Shown in pieces: positions 12,604-24,854 of a stretch of DNA of 64,000 nt. Source of the DNA: Ochotona curzoniae. Its lineage: Eukaryota; Chordata; Mammalia; Lagomorpha; Ochotonidae. Location: contig NW_024465369.1 of NCBI RefSeq assembly GCF_017591425.1, positions 31,705,501 to 31,769,500 of the forward strand. Direction: 5' to 3'. The notes below the pieces were generated by a model. That model ran no database searches. It worked only from the letters and a program-made list of their open reading frames with translations, and had not been told where the DNA came from. Positions within the stretch are counted from its first letter, which is position 1; each line of letters begins with the position of its first letter. Made by a program: the position numbers and the translations under genes.

Positions 12604-12869
12604 AATGACATTTAATTTTTAGGTGATTTCTTTTTTGCAATGTTGAGATGTTATGATTTTTCCAATATATTCGTCTAATATAATGAATGTAAGTGTGATT
12701 TTGATTATATACATAGGCTAAAAACCTTCCAGTAGTATGGGTATTTTATAGATTTTGGTCAATTCTAATAAAGATTGTGTTGATACTGTTGCCATGTTAT
12801 CTTGGACTGCTTGTTCCTCTGGATTCCTCTAAACACTGAATTTGATCCCACTTTAAAAAATGTTGTCTG

Positions 12870-13197
12870 GGGCCCGGCGCGGTGGCGCAAGTGGTTAAAG
12901 GTCCTCGCCTTGCACGCCCGGGATCCCATATGGGCGCCGGTTCTAATCCTGGCAGCCCCGCTTCCCTTCCAGCTCCCTGCCTGTGGCCTGGGAAAGCAGT
13001 CGAGGACGGCCCAAGCTTTGGGAACCTGCACCCACGTGGGAGACCCGGAAGAGGCTCCTGACTTCGGCTCGGCATAGTATCGGCCCGTTGCACTCACTTG
13101 GGGAGTGAATCATCGGACGGAAGATCTTCCTCTCTGACTCTCCTCTCTGTATATCTGCCTTTCCAATGAAAAAATAATAAAAATAAATCTTTAAAAA
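12870..13197 (+). mobile_element. Young full-length C-SINE with perfect 15-bp TSD
   Basis: Near-consensus: GGGCCCGGCGCGGTGGCGCA head, GGATCCCATATGGGCGCCGG, and tail CCAATGAAAAAATAATAAAA. TSD AAAAAATGTTGTCTG at 12855-12869 and 13198-13212. One of the youngest insertions here. Confidence 0.95.
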
Positions 13198-13490
13198 AAA
13201 AAATGTTGTCTGATAGGAGATAGATGATAGCTCAGGATTTGGATTTGTGCTTCAAAATTAATGAGTGAACTGTGGCACCTGTATCTGCATACATTCAAAC
13301 TTCTCATTCTCTTAGGTTGTTTTCTTGTATGTACTCTTGATAAATAAGAACATTAATTCTTGATGCAAGTGTTTTTTTCCTACCTAGATTTTGGGAAAAT
13401 ATTATTTCTTGAAAATGTGTTGAGAAGTTCTATATATTTATGCAATCCTATTTACCATTTCTGTTTCCTCTTGAGTCATATATTGGAAAC

Positions 13491-13772
13491 ATTTTTAAGA
13501 TTCATTTATTCAAGAGGCACAGAGAGCCCACATCTGTTGGTTTAGTCCCTAAAAGTCCACAGTGACTGCGACAGAGCTAGAGCCAAAATCAGGAGCTGGG
13601 AGCTCAAGCCAGATCTCCTGTGTGGGTTATAGGAGCTCAAGTGCGTAGGCTATCAATGCTGCCTCCCCAGATCTGCATTAGGCAATCCTAGCTGGAGTTG
13701 GGAGCTGGAGCTGATGCACTCTGCTAGGAGATGTGGGATGTTCTGATGTCTTACCTGTTATGCCAAACCCCC
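13491..13772 (-). mobile_element. C-SINE, old
   Basis: Antisense: AAGATTCATTTATTCAAGAG, then GGAGTTGGGAGCTGGAGCTG, and head GTTATGCCAAACCCCCACCC. Confidence 0.72.
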
Positions 13773-14404
13773 ACCCCTTAAAACTGATTTTGATCTATTT
13801 TGCTGCAAGGAGAGAAGCAGTGATTTGGCTTTTTTCCCTCTAACTAGCCAGCAAGCTAAACCTACCTTATTATTGAATGATATTATTCAATGAGTCTTCT
13901 GCCTGTTGGTTTGAAATGTGATCCTTATTATCAGCCCTCTTTCTTTATGTATTTGGATCTGCTTTTAGAGTCAGTGTTATTCTATCTACCTGTCTACTAC
14001 TATAGTGTAATGTTTTCATTACTATAACTGTAACATGTATCTTAAAATCTGAAGCAGTTTTGTTCCTTAATTATTTTTCATAATTTTCATGTGACTAATT
14101 TTCTAGATGAGCCTTAATATTATATTGTCAAACTCTTGAATGCTTATTCAGCTTGGATTATTATCATTTTCAGGATAAAATGTTTAGTGGTTGTAACGTT
14201 TTTATCTGGAGTCCAGCCTCTGAAGTTTTTTGTGAGGTAGTATCTTTCGTATTGTTAGTTTTTATATGCAAGTCCTCTGTAATTTTAATTTTGATTCCTT
14301 TTTCTTCCAACTAAGATCATTTTCAGGTGGTTAGATTTCTTTTTATTAATATTTAGCTTTATCATAGTACAGGAACAGAAAATTGTTTACTTTGTGGCCT
14401 GATG

Positions 14405-14688
14405 CATTCTTATTAATTTGGGGGAACGAGAATACATGAATGTCCATTGGTTCATTTCTGAAATGGCTAGGGCTGGATCAGGCCAAAATCAGGAGCCTGA
14501 AACTCAATCCAGAACTCTCACATGGATGGCAGGAACCTCAGTTACTTGAGTTATTACACTGCCTCCTTTGGTCTCCATTAGCAAAGTTGGAATCAGCAGC
14601 TGGGCCTGGGAGTTGAACTCAGGCAGTCTTATGTGGCATGTGGACTGTTTTGACTTGGTATCTTAACTGCCAGGCTAATGTCTTCCCC
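14405..14688 (-). mobile_element. C-SINE, old, heavily diverged
   Basis: GGTTCATTTCTGAAATGGCT, CAGGCCAAAATCAGGAGCCT and ACTGCCAGGCTAATGTC indicate an antisense copy. Confidence 0.7.
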
Positions 14689-14737
14689 TAAATGTAAAAT
14701 TAAATTATTCTGTCAGGTGTTACAAGGTAGTGATTTG

Positions 14738-15064
14738 GGTATTGGGGCACAGTAGGTTAAGCTACCACTTGGGATGCCTGTATACCATGTTAGAGTACCT
14801 GGTTACGTCTTGTCTACCCTGCTTCTAATTCAGCTCACTGCTATTGTGCCTGGGAGGTGGAAGAAGATGGCCTGAGTGCTTGGGTTTCTGCCATCCACGT
14901 GGGAGACCTGGATGCAGTTCTTCCAGCCCCATCTGTGGTGGCCTGTGTTGGTCATTTATGGAGTGAACCAGCATATGAAGATCTCTCTGTTTCCCTCTTA
15001 CTCTTTCTTTTCTCTCCCTCTTCCTCTGTCACTCTGTCTTTCAAATAATTATGTCTTTAATAAA
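14738..15064 (+). mobile_element. C-SINE, old
   Basis: GGGGCACAGTAGGTTAAGC head, CACGTGGGAGACCTGGATG, GGAGTGAACCAGCATATG and tail CTTTCAAATAATTATGTCTT. Confidence 0.8.
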
Positions 15065-15550
15065 ATATGCCATCAGTGCTTCAAGGGATAATGTTAGATC
15101 ACACTTAGATATATAAGCCCTGTATTAATACATCATTATAATAGTGTTATATATTTTTATTTTTGTTACCTTGCTCTGTGATAGATGATAATGCCTGTTT
15201 TTTGTTTTTGTTATACTGATTTAGAAGAATATACTTTAATGAAATTGGACATTTTGTTTTTGGTCTTGAGAAATTTATAATACTTATAAACTCATTTAAA
15301 ATCTGGGCCTTCAAGCAGTATGGAAAATAGTATTTTGAGCATAGTAATTGCTCAATTATGGTTGAATATAAAATAATCTCTCATTTTCTTTAATATGTTT
15401 TTAATTTTCTTGGCTCTTTTCTGATATTAACATTATGATGTTTGTTATTTTATTACTATATGCCTTATTTGGCTTTTTTTTTAACTTTTACTCTTTCTGA
15501 CTCATAGAGTCACAGATTTTTTAAAAATTTGGACCTCTAGAAAAATCTCC

Positions 15551-15583
15551 TTTTCCTTCCTTCCTTCCTTCCTTCCTTCCTTC
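15551..15583. repeat. (TTCC)n microsatellite
   Basis: About seven TTCC units, followed by a short C-SINE-like antisense head (GAGCCATCGTGTCAGGACCC). Confidence 0.95.
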
Positions 15584-16157
15584 TTGGTGCTTGCAAGAGG
15601 ATTTATCCATTGAGCCATCGTGTCAGGACCCAAGTGTTTTTGTTTGTTTGTTTTTCAGGAAAGATTCATGTAGTCATTGAGCTCTTATGTTTCTGAAAGT
15701 CTCTATTGTTTTATACTTGTACAACAGTTTGGCCAAATCACTCATGCCTCCCTTCCCTGACCCTGGATTTTGGCATGTGGCTTACCTACCTTTTTTCTGC
15801 TGTTGACATGAGTGTGGAGAGAAACATGAATTTTTTTCTGTTTTATTTGTTTGGTTTTTGTTTCAGTGTATGTGTATGTTCATGTGGACTATTGCCTACA
15901 AACTGCTTTGTCTGCTTTGATAGTCATTAATTTTCCCAGGAAATGTCTGTTGTTCAAGACCTGTTCATTTTCCCATCAGTGTTATTGTGCTGGACATTGA
16001 GGTAGCTGTGGTTGATGGATATTAACTTCGCTCTTTTCTTCTGAAATGCTATTTAAGGTATTTTGCTGGGATCATTCCACATGGTAGGAGGCAGCTTCTG
16101 CGTGGCATCGGAAATATTCTTTATTTTAAAGTAGAGTCTATATTTTTGTACTTATAA

Positions 16158-16370
16158 GGGCCAGGTGCAATGACTCAGTGGCTAAATCCTTGCCTTGCAA
16201 GCTCCAGGATCCCACGTGGATACAGGTTCCTAGCTCTTGGCTTCAAATCAACTCAGTTCCTGCCATTGTTGCTTTTGGGGGTTGAACCAGTGGATGGGAG
16301 ATCTTTCGCTCCTTCTCTTTGTAAATCTAATCTGCCTTTCAAATAAAAATAAATAAACCTTTAAAAAAAA
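16158..16370 (+). mobile_element. C-SINE with internal deletion
   Basis: Head GGGCCAGGTGCAATGACTCA and tail CTTTCAAATAAAAATAAATA are present. About 90 bases between the GATCCCACGTGG segment and the TAGCTCTTGGCTTC segment are missing. Confidence 0.82.
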
Positions 16371-18371
16371 CCCTTACTGTTGAAATGGTAAGTTCCTATT
16401 CTCTACCCTAATCAGAAGCCCACATGAGTATACATTCGTCTCTACTATATAATCGATATTAAAATTTAAAAAAATTTCTGTTAATGACGAATGAGCCAGG
16501 AATTGGTTCCCTGCTGCTAGCTCACCTTTTCTGTTGACTTCTCTCTAAAAATTCTGAGTTTGTCCAAAATGGTGAATTCTTCCCATTTCCTGAACCCATC
16601 ACACAGAGGGAAAAGACAGTGATTTAAGGTCAAGCTTGTCTTTGATTCCTGAAATCTTACATGTCTCACTTTCCCTGAAGGCTACTTACCGAGGACTTTG
16701 GTTGAAGTTATGTCCCCTCTTCATTTGCTTACTGCAGGGCATTTCTATTTGCTGATTTGCAAATTTTTGTCAGTGTTGTGGATTCACCTGCTTTTAAAGA
16801 AGGGAGCTGCTGTCTACACTCCAGAGTCACAAAGATTTTCTAAATGAATTTAGAACCTCCAGAGCAGAGTTCAGTTAGTTCTCCCTTAACATGTTTCATA
16901 GAACTTAGTGTAGTTTGAACATAACCACCTTTTAAAATCCGCGTACCAAGTGCATAATATTATTTTACATTTGCTTTGCCTAATTTATGATCTGGTGCTG
17001 AAAGAAGGGGAAGTGAGATATAATTGACTTTGAAAAAATTTGCTTTTTGAATACTCCAGAGAGATGATGTGTAAAGAATGCAGGAGGTTCTTTGGTAGAC
17101 TGTAGGCAATGGAAGAATCAGCTGTGTGCTTGAATGAGCATGTTTCCTACTCACTGTAGCTCTGGCAGAATTGAGCTCATCTGTTGCTTTTGATCCAGTG
17201 TGGGAGGTCGCTTCTTTGGGGCCTCTGAAAAGGCAGAGATGAATGCACAGGGCATTTATCAAGCACACTTTTCTCCTTTGTGTGTGTATGTTTCCTTCTC
17301 CATCAAAACATCAGTTTTAGGGTGCTGTGTGAAGCTGATTTGTTGGATTTCCTTCATTGCTAACACCAAGGCTCACCTTGTACTATTCACTTCTCTCTCT
17401 TGCCCTTCCCTGGCTGCCTTGGAACAGTCTACCCAGCAGGGTAATATGGAACTCTTGTGTCTCACCTTGGGCAGCTGCTTTTCAGAGATGAGATGAAAAA
17501 GATGACAAGTGAGATGAAAAAGAGGCCCAGCTCATGAGCCTGTTCCTTTCCTCCTTCAAACAAAACAAAGGAGTTGGACATGCAGAAGAAGAAGGTCATG
17601 CACATTCTTCTGAATATTGATTTTTTTTCTTATGCTATTCAATGGTTCATTAGTTTTTCCTAATTACTGTTCTACATGTAGTACAGTCTGGGGCTGGGAC
17701 ATCAGCCACAGTGGGGGGTGGACTGTGCCTCAATAGGTGAGAAGTAGATTTGCAAGGTGACTCTGATAAGGCCGTGGGAGCTGAAGCATTCTTCTACTAA
17801 AATTCTCTTCTGCAGACTGAGAGTAAAACGAAGACTAAAAATGGGAGTTAGGTGCACTGTGTCTTGTTGATCTTACATTAGCAGTGCACTGCCTTCTGGT
17901 GTGACATGCCCCAGGCCTTTTGACTTGGAAACTTTGGATGGTCTCACTGTAGCAGGTGAATATACTTCAGGGAAGTAGCATTTATATGAGAGAATCCAGC
18001 AGGGGCTGTGGTGGGGAATTGTTTCCCCAGCTTTTGTATTGCAGACTCTTGTCCCTGTGTGAGCTAAGGATTCAAAGCTGTGATGCAAGTACAGTGTGAA
18101 ATGGGAACAGGATTTATTTAGCGAGAGAGTGGGTAAAGGCACATTCAGGTGTGAGTGTAGGCAACCTCACAAGGAGTATTTGCATGACATATCCTCACTG
18201 AGCTGAGTGTACATGTGTTCTTGGCATTCTCCTGTTTATTTTAGGAAAGGCTTAGGTGCATAATGGGAAAGTGAGCATATGGGCTGGCGCCTGGCATGTA
18301 AGGGAGTGGTGTTCGATGGAGGGCTAGACATCAAAACTAGGGAACATTTTAAATTTCTGCCATTTAATTGA

Positions 18372-18868
18372 TCAGAACTCAACTACTTGAGCCATTACCT
18401 GCTGCCTCCTTAGGTGTGCATTGGTGGAAATTGGATTGAAAGTGGATCCAGGGCCCGGCAGCATGGCCTAGTGGCTAAGGTCCTCGCATCGAATGCACTG
18501 GGATCCCATATGGGTGCTGGTTCTGTCCCAGCAGTTCCCCTTCCCATCCAGCTCTCTGCTTGTGGCCTGGGAAGGCAATTGAGGACGGCCCAAATCTTTG
18601 GGACCCTTTGGGAGGAGGTTCCAGGCTCCTGGCTTCTGATCAGCGCAGCGCCGGCCTTTGCAGTCACTTGGGGAGTGAATCATTGGACAGAAGATCTTCC
18701 TCTCTGTCTCTCCTCCTCTCTGTATATCTGACTTTGTAATAAAAATAGATAAATAAATCTCTTTTTTAGAAAAAAAAGAAAGTGGATCCAGGACTTAAAC
18801 CAAGGGAGTCTGATGTGGGATGCGTGGTTTCCAAGTGGCGACTCAGATGCTATGCCAAACGGCACTTC
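18372..18868 (-). mobile_element. Old C-SINE split by a younger C-SINE
   Basis: Antisense pieces at 18372-18451 (ACTTGAGCCATTACCTGCTG) and 18792-18868 (CTGATGTGGGATGCG, GCTATGCCAAACGGCAC) are one element interrupted by the insertion at 18452. Confidence 0.78.
18452..18777 (+). mobile_element. Young C-SINE nested in an older C-SINE
   Basis: Head GGCCCGGCAGCATGGCCTAG, body ACTGGGATCCCATATGGGTG, tail TTTGTAATAAAAATAGATAA. Perfect 14-bp TSD GAAAGTGGATCCAG at 18438-18451 and 18778-18791. About 25 bases are missing where the CCCACGTGGGAGACC segment should be. Confidence 0.94.
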
Positions 18869-18924
18869 TGAACTTAATTGTTAATTCCATTTTTCTACAA
18901 GCTTTTAAAAATCTCTTCATATAT

Positions 18925-19738
18925 TGAAATTAACTAACTGCCCCAATTCTCTGGGATGGAAGACAGCCACCCTATGCCATCCCAGGGACCCCAAGGTGGG
19001 GCTTGCTCTGAGGGTCCTGCAGTGAAGGTTTCGATAGTTCAATACTTCTGAATTACTGCTGATCTCACCACTCCAAGCACAATGCAATCTCTCCAGAATC
19101 CACTGATTGACATAGTCCACCCTAGAGTCTTTATTTGCCTAGATATTCACTGCCAACGCTTGGCTAGGGTAGTTGATTAATTTGTTCTGTCCTGTATCCT
19201 CTGTTATGATAGCAGGTGTCTTCTGCAGACTCCAATGTATTGCCATATCATCCATATGCCCCTGGATATGCTGTCCACTGCTCCATCTAAGCCACTGAGG
19301 AAGCCTAGCTTTGACACAAGCACTCCCCAGTCAAGACCATGGAACCTGCAATTTTTTTCATCGTTGGATTTCTGAGTCCAGTGGTTCAGCTGGAGGGATC
19401 CCCAAAGAAAATTCATGTGAGGTGATCCCAGCCCTGATTCTTGTGTGTGCTTGCCAATACAGGGTCTGGCACAGTCTGTCGTCCCCATTAGCTTATGCAC
19501 ATGCTGGTGGTTGCAATTGCTGGGTCAATTCTGTCTTCATCCATTTCTTCTACACCAACTGAGGGGTGTGGCAGCCCAGCCTGATTGTACCCACCACACA
19601 CTCGCCCCTCAGGCAGACCAGTGGGAGTGGCTGCCTGGTTGGAGCCACCCACAATAACCCCCACTAGGCCTGCCCCCTGCCCTAGTTCCTGTGTTTGCCA
19701 GTATGCACAGCAAACTGGTTCAGTCTGTTTCAGGGGTT
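18925..19738 (-). mobile_element. Second copy of the tandem-repeat-rich non-LTR block
   Basis: Aligns by eye with the 6382-8376 block. Shared segments include CAGCTGGAGGGATCCCCAAA versus CAGTTGGAGGGATCTCCAAA, and CACATGCTGGTGGTTGCAAT versus CACATGCTGGTCATTGCAAT. This copy has about 200 extra bases (19130-19330) missing from the first. It lacks the first copy's left (3') end and breaks off at about 19738. It is diverged and has no long ORF. Confidence 0.6.
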
Positions 19739-22375
19739 ATTTTTTTTAAAGTATGTCCTCTTCTGATAGCTGAAACAAAACCCCGAGGGGAGTCTTTAAT
19801 ATGCAGTCCTGATTATGATAAAGCAGTCATTGTGCTGTGTCAATTTACTGCCATATGTGAGACTATTTCTCACGACATACTGTCTGCTCATGGTCATCTT
19901 GTGGTCCCACGGATCTGGAGCAGAGCTCTGGTGGTTCAAGACCAGATCTCTTAGTGTTAATCCCAAACAAAGATCATTAGGCTCAGTGAATTTGTTCTTG
20001 ATAACAGAAAAAAATATTATTGAGAGGCAGATTCCCCACCACCATAGGATCTTAAGAGTCCCTGCCCTTTAGGACTTTGCACACTCAAAAGGATGAAAGC
20101 AAGCAGATGGGTGAAAAGACAGTCGTTTCTAACTTTCTACTGTGCTACTACAAAAATGAAGTCTTTTACAAAATCAATCAGTCTGGGTGTGTGATCTGTC
20201 TATGACAGTGAATTAATTAATGAGAAATTTGGGTATTTGACAAACATTGATATATGATAAAGATAGGAAAAATAGTTCCCAACACTTTTGTTACCCATAT
20301 TCACTGAATAGAAATATCTTTCCTGGATTATATCTCCTTGCCAATGCATGGATGTTATTCCTGGTGCTAGAATGGTGTGGCCTCCGTGGGTATGTGGGGA
20401 GCATCATAATCCTGCTCTGAGAGAGCATATGACTTTGATAGGAAATGGATTTGTGGTGCTGACTTCCATAGTACTACTATGTGCAAAAGAAGGGTGATTA
20501 TCAGCTCTTCATTCTAAATCAGATGCATGCCTAGTCTTACCTGGGCCAACAGGACTTTGTATTGCTTTGCAGGTGACATGGCCTCTCTTGTACAAACAGA
20601 TGCCATCAACCACTTTTGTTTGGCTAGACCCACTATTTCCATTTGTCTGTCAGCGAATGTAGCCTGTGTAACCCGAGTTGTCTATACTCCTCTTTTATGT
20701 TAAATAAAGGCATGGAGTCACTCCAATTTGCTCCTGGCCTTTTGTTTGGTCAGCCCTGACTGTTTCTATGAGGCCCCAGCTGTGCCTTAGCCCTATCCCA
20801 CACGTAGGCGTAAGTACAGTCCACATTCAAGGTTAGCATTCTATCCAGAAGCAGTTTTTCAGCTGTCAGAGGGCTGCTCCGATGCCTCACTGGATCAGAT
20901 TATCACTACCTTTATTAGCCTGAATAAACAACTGCCAGGGGAGCCGCCTGCTTAGTCAATTGTCAGAGTTTACAGAATCAGATATTGATTTTAAAGAGAA
21001 GAGACAAGCAGATCTGTTTGTAATGCATCTATTAGGTGGCACCTTTATTTAACCTTGTCTGTGGATGCCCAGACACTGCAGGATGGACACAGCAGTAGAA
21101 GTTGACTGGTCTGCTTTCTGCTCAGCCATTCCTGGTACCAACCATAAATGAATTGCTCAGGGTGAGTTGTTCTTGTTTTAGGGGGTGTGGAGTTGGCTAT
21201 GTATTAGTTCTGTGGGGTATCTAGCTTCTATGTGATGAGGGTATCCTTCCTCCCTCCCCCACCTCCCGTACCAGGGAACTTTTGGTGCAGTGGGGTAGAA
21301 AGAACAAGCCATTGTTAACTAGAAGGCTCTTTTATTCCATTCTGTGGAACATAGCTCATGGCACTGATCCTAGAACGAGCCTGGGCTCCTGTTTCTATAC
21401 TGCTCCTAAACAGTTGTCTCCCACCTGGGCATGCCATTCTGCCTGGGTTATTCACTTGGCAACTTTGACAGAAATGTGTTTCCTTACCATTCCACAGATT
21501 CAAAGTCCAAGGTCAAGTGTCCATGGGGTTGATTTCCTTCTAATGCTTCTTTCCCTGACCTGTACCTTCACATGGCCTTTTGTCTCCCTTGTCTTCATGC
21601 CCAATCCTCATTTCCACTTCTCACAGGACCCCAGACATATTGGATAGAGCACTCCTCCCTGCTTTTCCAGGATGGTTTCTTTTTACCTTGAAGGGCCCAA
21701 TTTTCAAGTGTAGTTTCATGCTGAGGTACCGAGAATTAAAATTCCATTGTACTAATTTGGGTAGGAGTTGGGGGCAGGGAGAAGAGAACACATTTTCCCC
21801 CTTTCTCGGGTGGGGATAAGGCTTAATCTGTGGTTTTCTGATAATGCTCTTAGGAGGTGCATGTCCTCAGAAGGTGCCAGTGGCTGGAATCACAACTTGT
21901 CCTGGTTTGCCCTGGTGTAATAAGTTTCCAGGATGTGGGACTTTCAAAAAAGGAGTGCAAAAGCATATTCAGTCTCACGCAGACCTGGCAACTAGGCCAG
22001 CCACCCAAATTAGGCTCCTACAGAGGGTACAGGCCAGGGACTTGCTTGTCCAGTTCACCTTGGCCTGAGCTGTGCCCTCTCTCAGCTTGTACATCGGCAT
22101 CTTAAGTGAGATGAGTTTTACAAAACCACTGTGTTCAGTGGCGTCCAAGGCCCTCTCTTGCTCAGCATTCTGGTGAAAAGTCATATGTACACCTCCGTTC
22201 CAGCCATTTGTCAGATACTAATAATAAAGTGGGGGTAAAACTCATCTGGAGTGTGATTAAAAGCAAAATTAAGCAAAAACAGGGAAGTGCTGGTTAAGTG
22301 CTGCCACTAGTGTGGCAGATGTGGGCACCAGACTGTTGTGAAGGGAGAAGTCTCATGGAGCTTTCACATGGTTCA

Positions 22376-22562
22376 CTGTTTTCCATCATCTCTTAATTTC
22401 ATAGCAGCTCTGTGAAGGAGGTAGCTTCCCCAGAGCAGCTGCTGCCCCATGGGACAGGTGAGGAGACTAAGGCACAGAGAGAGGAGTAGCCCAAGTCTCT
22501 CACTAGTCAAGGCAGAGCTGGGACTGACCGGGCAGTTTGGCTGTGTACCAGAGCCTAGCACA
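22376..22562 (-). mobile_element. MIR SINE fragment
   Basis: GACAGGTGAGGAGACTAAGG, CACAGAGAGAGGAGTAGCCC and GGCAGAGCTGGGACTGACC follow antisense MIR order. Confidence 0.75.
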
Positions 22563-22806
22563 GGTGCAGAGGACCCTTAGATGGGGAAGAGCAGCTGCAC
22601 TGGTAAGTGTGGGGCAGTGACAGGCTTGTGGACTGTCATCTCATTGTTCTTCCCATCTGATCACTCTCAGCTTGTCCTACCTTTTACTCTCCTAGAAGCC
22701 TTAGAGCCATGTTCTGGGATTATCAAGAGTGTTAGGGGAATCTCTCAATAAAGAATTAATTCTTCTCATTTAATGATCCTTTAAAAATTTTCATTACTTA
22801 ATTGTC

Positions 22807-23135
22807 TTTTTTTTTTTTTTGAGTGGGGTGGGGAGAGTCAGAGAGACACAGAACAACATCTTCTACATGATAGTTTGCCCTCTAAATTCCTACAATAGTT
22901 GGGACTGGGTCAGGTCAAAGCCAGGAGCCTGGAACTCTATCTGGGTCTTCCATGTAAGTTACAGGGACCAAGTACATGAACTATCATCTGCTCGTAGAGT
23001 ACTTATTTTCCAGGAAAAAGGGTACTTAAATTTCAGGAAGCTGGAATTAGAAGTGAAGCCAGGACTTGAGCCCAGGCATTCTGGCCTGTGAGTCTCCAAT
23101 GCAGTACCTTAACTGCTGCACCAAAATATCTACTC
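22807..23135 (-). mobile_element. C-SINE, old
   Basis: Poly-T end at 22807-22820, GGTCAGGTCAAAGCCAGGAG, and head TAACTGCTGCACCAAAATAT. Confidence 0.8.
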
Positions 23136-23238
23136 TTTACAATCTCCCTTTCTAAGGAAGAGAACAGCCTCACCCAGGGGCAATGTCACATCGCTGGACT
23201 TCAGTCATTCTCTGTTGTTTTAGTACAGTTGTCTTTTT

Positions 23239-23549
23239 AAATTTTTAATGGAAAAGCAGATATACAGAGAGGAGGAGAGACAGAGAGGAAGATCTTCCAT
23301 CTATTGATTTGCTCCCCAAGCAGCTGCAGTGGCTGGAGCTGTGCTGATCCAAAGCCAGGAGCCAGGAGCCTCTTCTGGGGCTCCCATGCAGATGCAGGGT
23401 CCTAAGGCTTTGGGCCATCCTCAACTGCTTTCCCAGGCCACAAGCAGAGAGCTGGATGGGAAGCAGGGCCACCGCAATTGGAATCAATGCCCATATGGGA
23501 TCCTTGCAAGGTGAGATCTTTAGCTGCTAAGCTACTGCATTGGGCCTGC
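23239..23549 (-). mobile_element. C-SINE, young type
   Basis: AATGGAAAAGCAGATATACA, GAGCTGGATGGGAAGCAGGG and head TACTGCATTGGGCCTG. Flanked by TTGTCTTTTT on both sides, a probable TSD. Confidence 0.88.
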
Positions 23550-24670
23550 AATTGTCTTTTTGCAGTTCATCTTGATAGATAGAAATGATAAGATGGTGCT
23601 ATAAAGTACCTTTAAAAGACATTTAAATGAAGACCCAAATGCTTTAAAAAAATCTTTAGTGACTCAAAGCCTAGCTGATATATAAATAGGGCTGCGATTG
23701 AGTGTATGGTGAGAAAGTTTAATTTTGTGAAACACTAGAAAGAAGGAAAGGTTGTAGTTCCCAAGAATCCTGAACTTGCGTATGAAAGGCAGGAGTTGTC
23801 TGGCCAGCAGCCTTTCAGGTCAGTGCCCAGGTCCAGCCTGGAATAGAACTGGGTTCTCAAGGTACTGGTTGCAGGCCCCTTTGGCAATATAGTATATCTG
23901 TTTGATTTGGTTTGTTTTTAAGACAGGGTAATGGGAAAATGTGAAAGACTGCTTCAGGAGAATGCAGCCTAGAAAGTTATTAGCAGTTCTGGAATACCCA
24001 GCAGAAATCTGGAGACACTTTTCACAGTGTTAGTGCTGGTGGCTTTGCCTGCCATCCTTGTGGCAGGACTGTTTTTTACTGAATGGAGTCTGATTAAGGC
24101 AAAGTGAGTTATACCTCTCAGTGTAATGCTCATACTTGACTGGATCAATCTTTAGCCATAAGATCCATCAGCAGTGGCGCTCTGCATAGACTGGTGTCAG
24201 GCACAAGCACCAAATCCTCCTTTCTAACAGCATAGACTTTGGCAACAGAGGTTGAGGATTGATTTCCAGAGACCATAGAGAAGCTCTTCTCAAGGCGACC
24301 ATAACCCAAGGACAAAGGCTTCAGATCTCTGACTTTCAGTTGCTTTCCCCAGCAGCACTCACAGCAGCCACCACTCAGCGGCCTGGTAAGACAGATGAGT
24401 GACCTGGCCTGACCAGAACATCCTGTGGCCTTTTTACTTCTTCCTGCAGTGTGCATGTCATTTTAGAATGTTTCGTTGTTCCTCCATCCTCTCTATAGGA
24501 AAAAAAAAATCTTCCTAACATTGGAGGGGGAAAAAATCTACCTAACTTAGAGGAGGAAAATAAAAGCAAAGAATGCTTGCTTAGAAATAAAAAAATATCT
24601 TTGTTTCAAAAACCCACAGCCCCCAATTTTGCAATATGTTGCATCTGACAAACTTTTTGCTGCCTCCCAG

Positions 24671-24854
24671 GAAGCATTTGTATGGATTATTTCACTACAA
24701 CAGCAGAATGCTTGGACTTGAATCACTTCCAGATCCCATGGACACCTGGGAAATTATAGAAACCATTGGTAAAGGCACCTATGGCAAAGTCTACAAGGTC
24801 ACAAATAAGAAAGATGGGAGCCTGGCCGCAGTGAAAATTCTGGATCTGATCAGT
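24671..24854 (+). CDS. MYO3B: MYO3B first recognisable coding exon (kinase N-lobe)
   Basis: MYO3B is a class III myosin: an N-terminal Ste20-like Ser/Thr kinase fused to an actin motor, acting at tips of actin protrusions (stereocilia, photoreceptor calycal processes). This exon encodes residues 2-62. The acceptor is TGCCTCCCAG (24661-24670) and the donor GTAAGT (24855-24860). It opens with a single G followed by AAG CAT TTG, so the known N-terminus [11 protein letters not shown] needs an AT from an upstream exon: the start codon is split by an intron. Visible features are the glycine loop GKGTYGKV (residues 34-41) and the ATP-binding lysine in AAVKIL (K56). The segment reads as MYO3B, not MYO3A, because of [10 protein letters not shown] and [14 protein letters not shown] replaces the LDPVS I remember for human, a mild change before helix C. 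An in-frame ATG at 24708 (residue 14) is a fallback start upstream of the kinase core. The phase at the 3' end is 0. Confidence 0.96.

Larger units (their letters stand above)
1..24670. other. Upstream non-coding region (probably intron before the first coding exon)
   Basis: No exon is supportable here. Because the first MYO3B coding exon begins with the last base of the start codon, the upstream 5'-UTR exon must lie left of 24661, in or beyond this stretch, but I cannot identify it. The region holds repeats listed separately (C-SINEs, Tigger-like and LINE-type blocks, MIR). Between them, 2780-3980, 4290-5650, 9620-11700, 15090-15540, 16380-18370, 19740-22370 and 23550-24660 are A/T-rich sequence with no feature I recognise. 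Confidence 0.6.
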
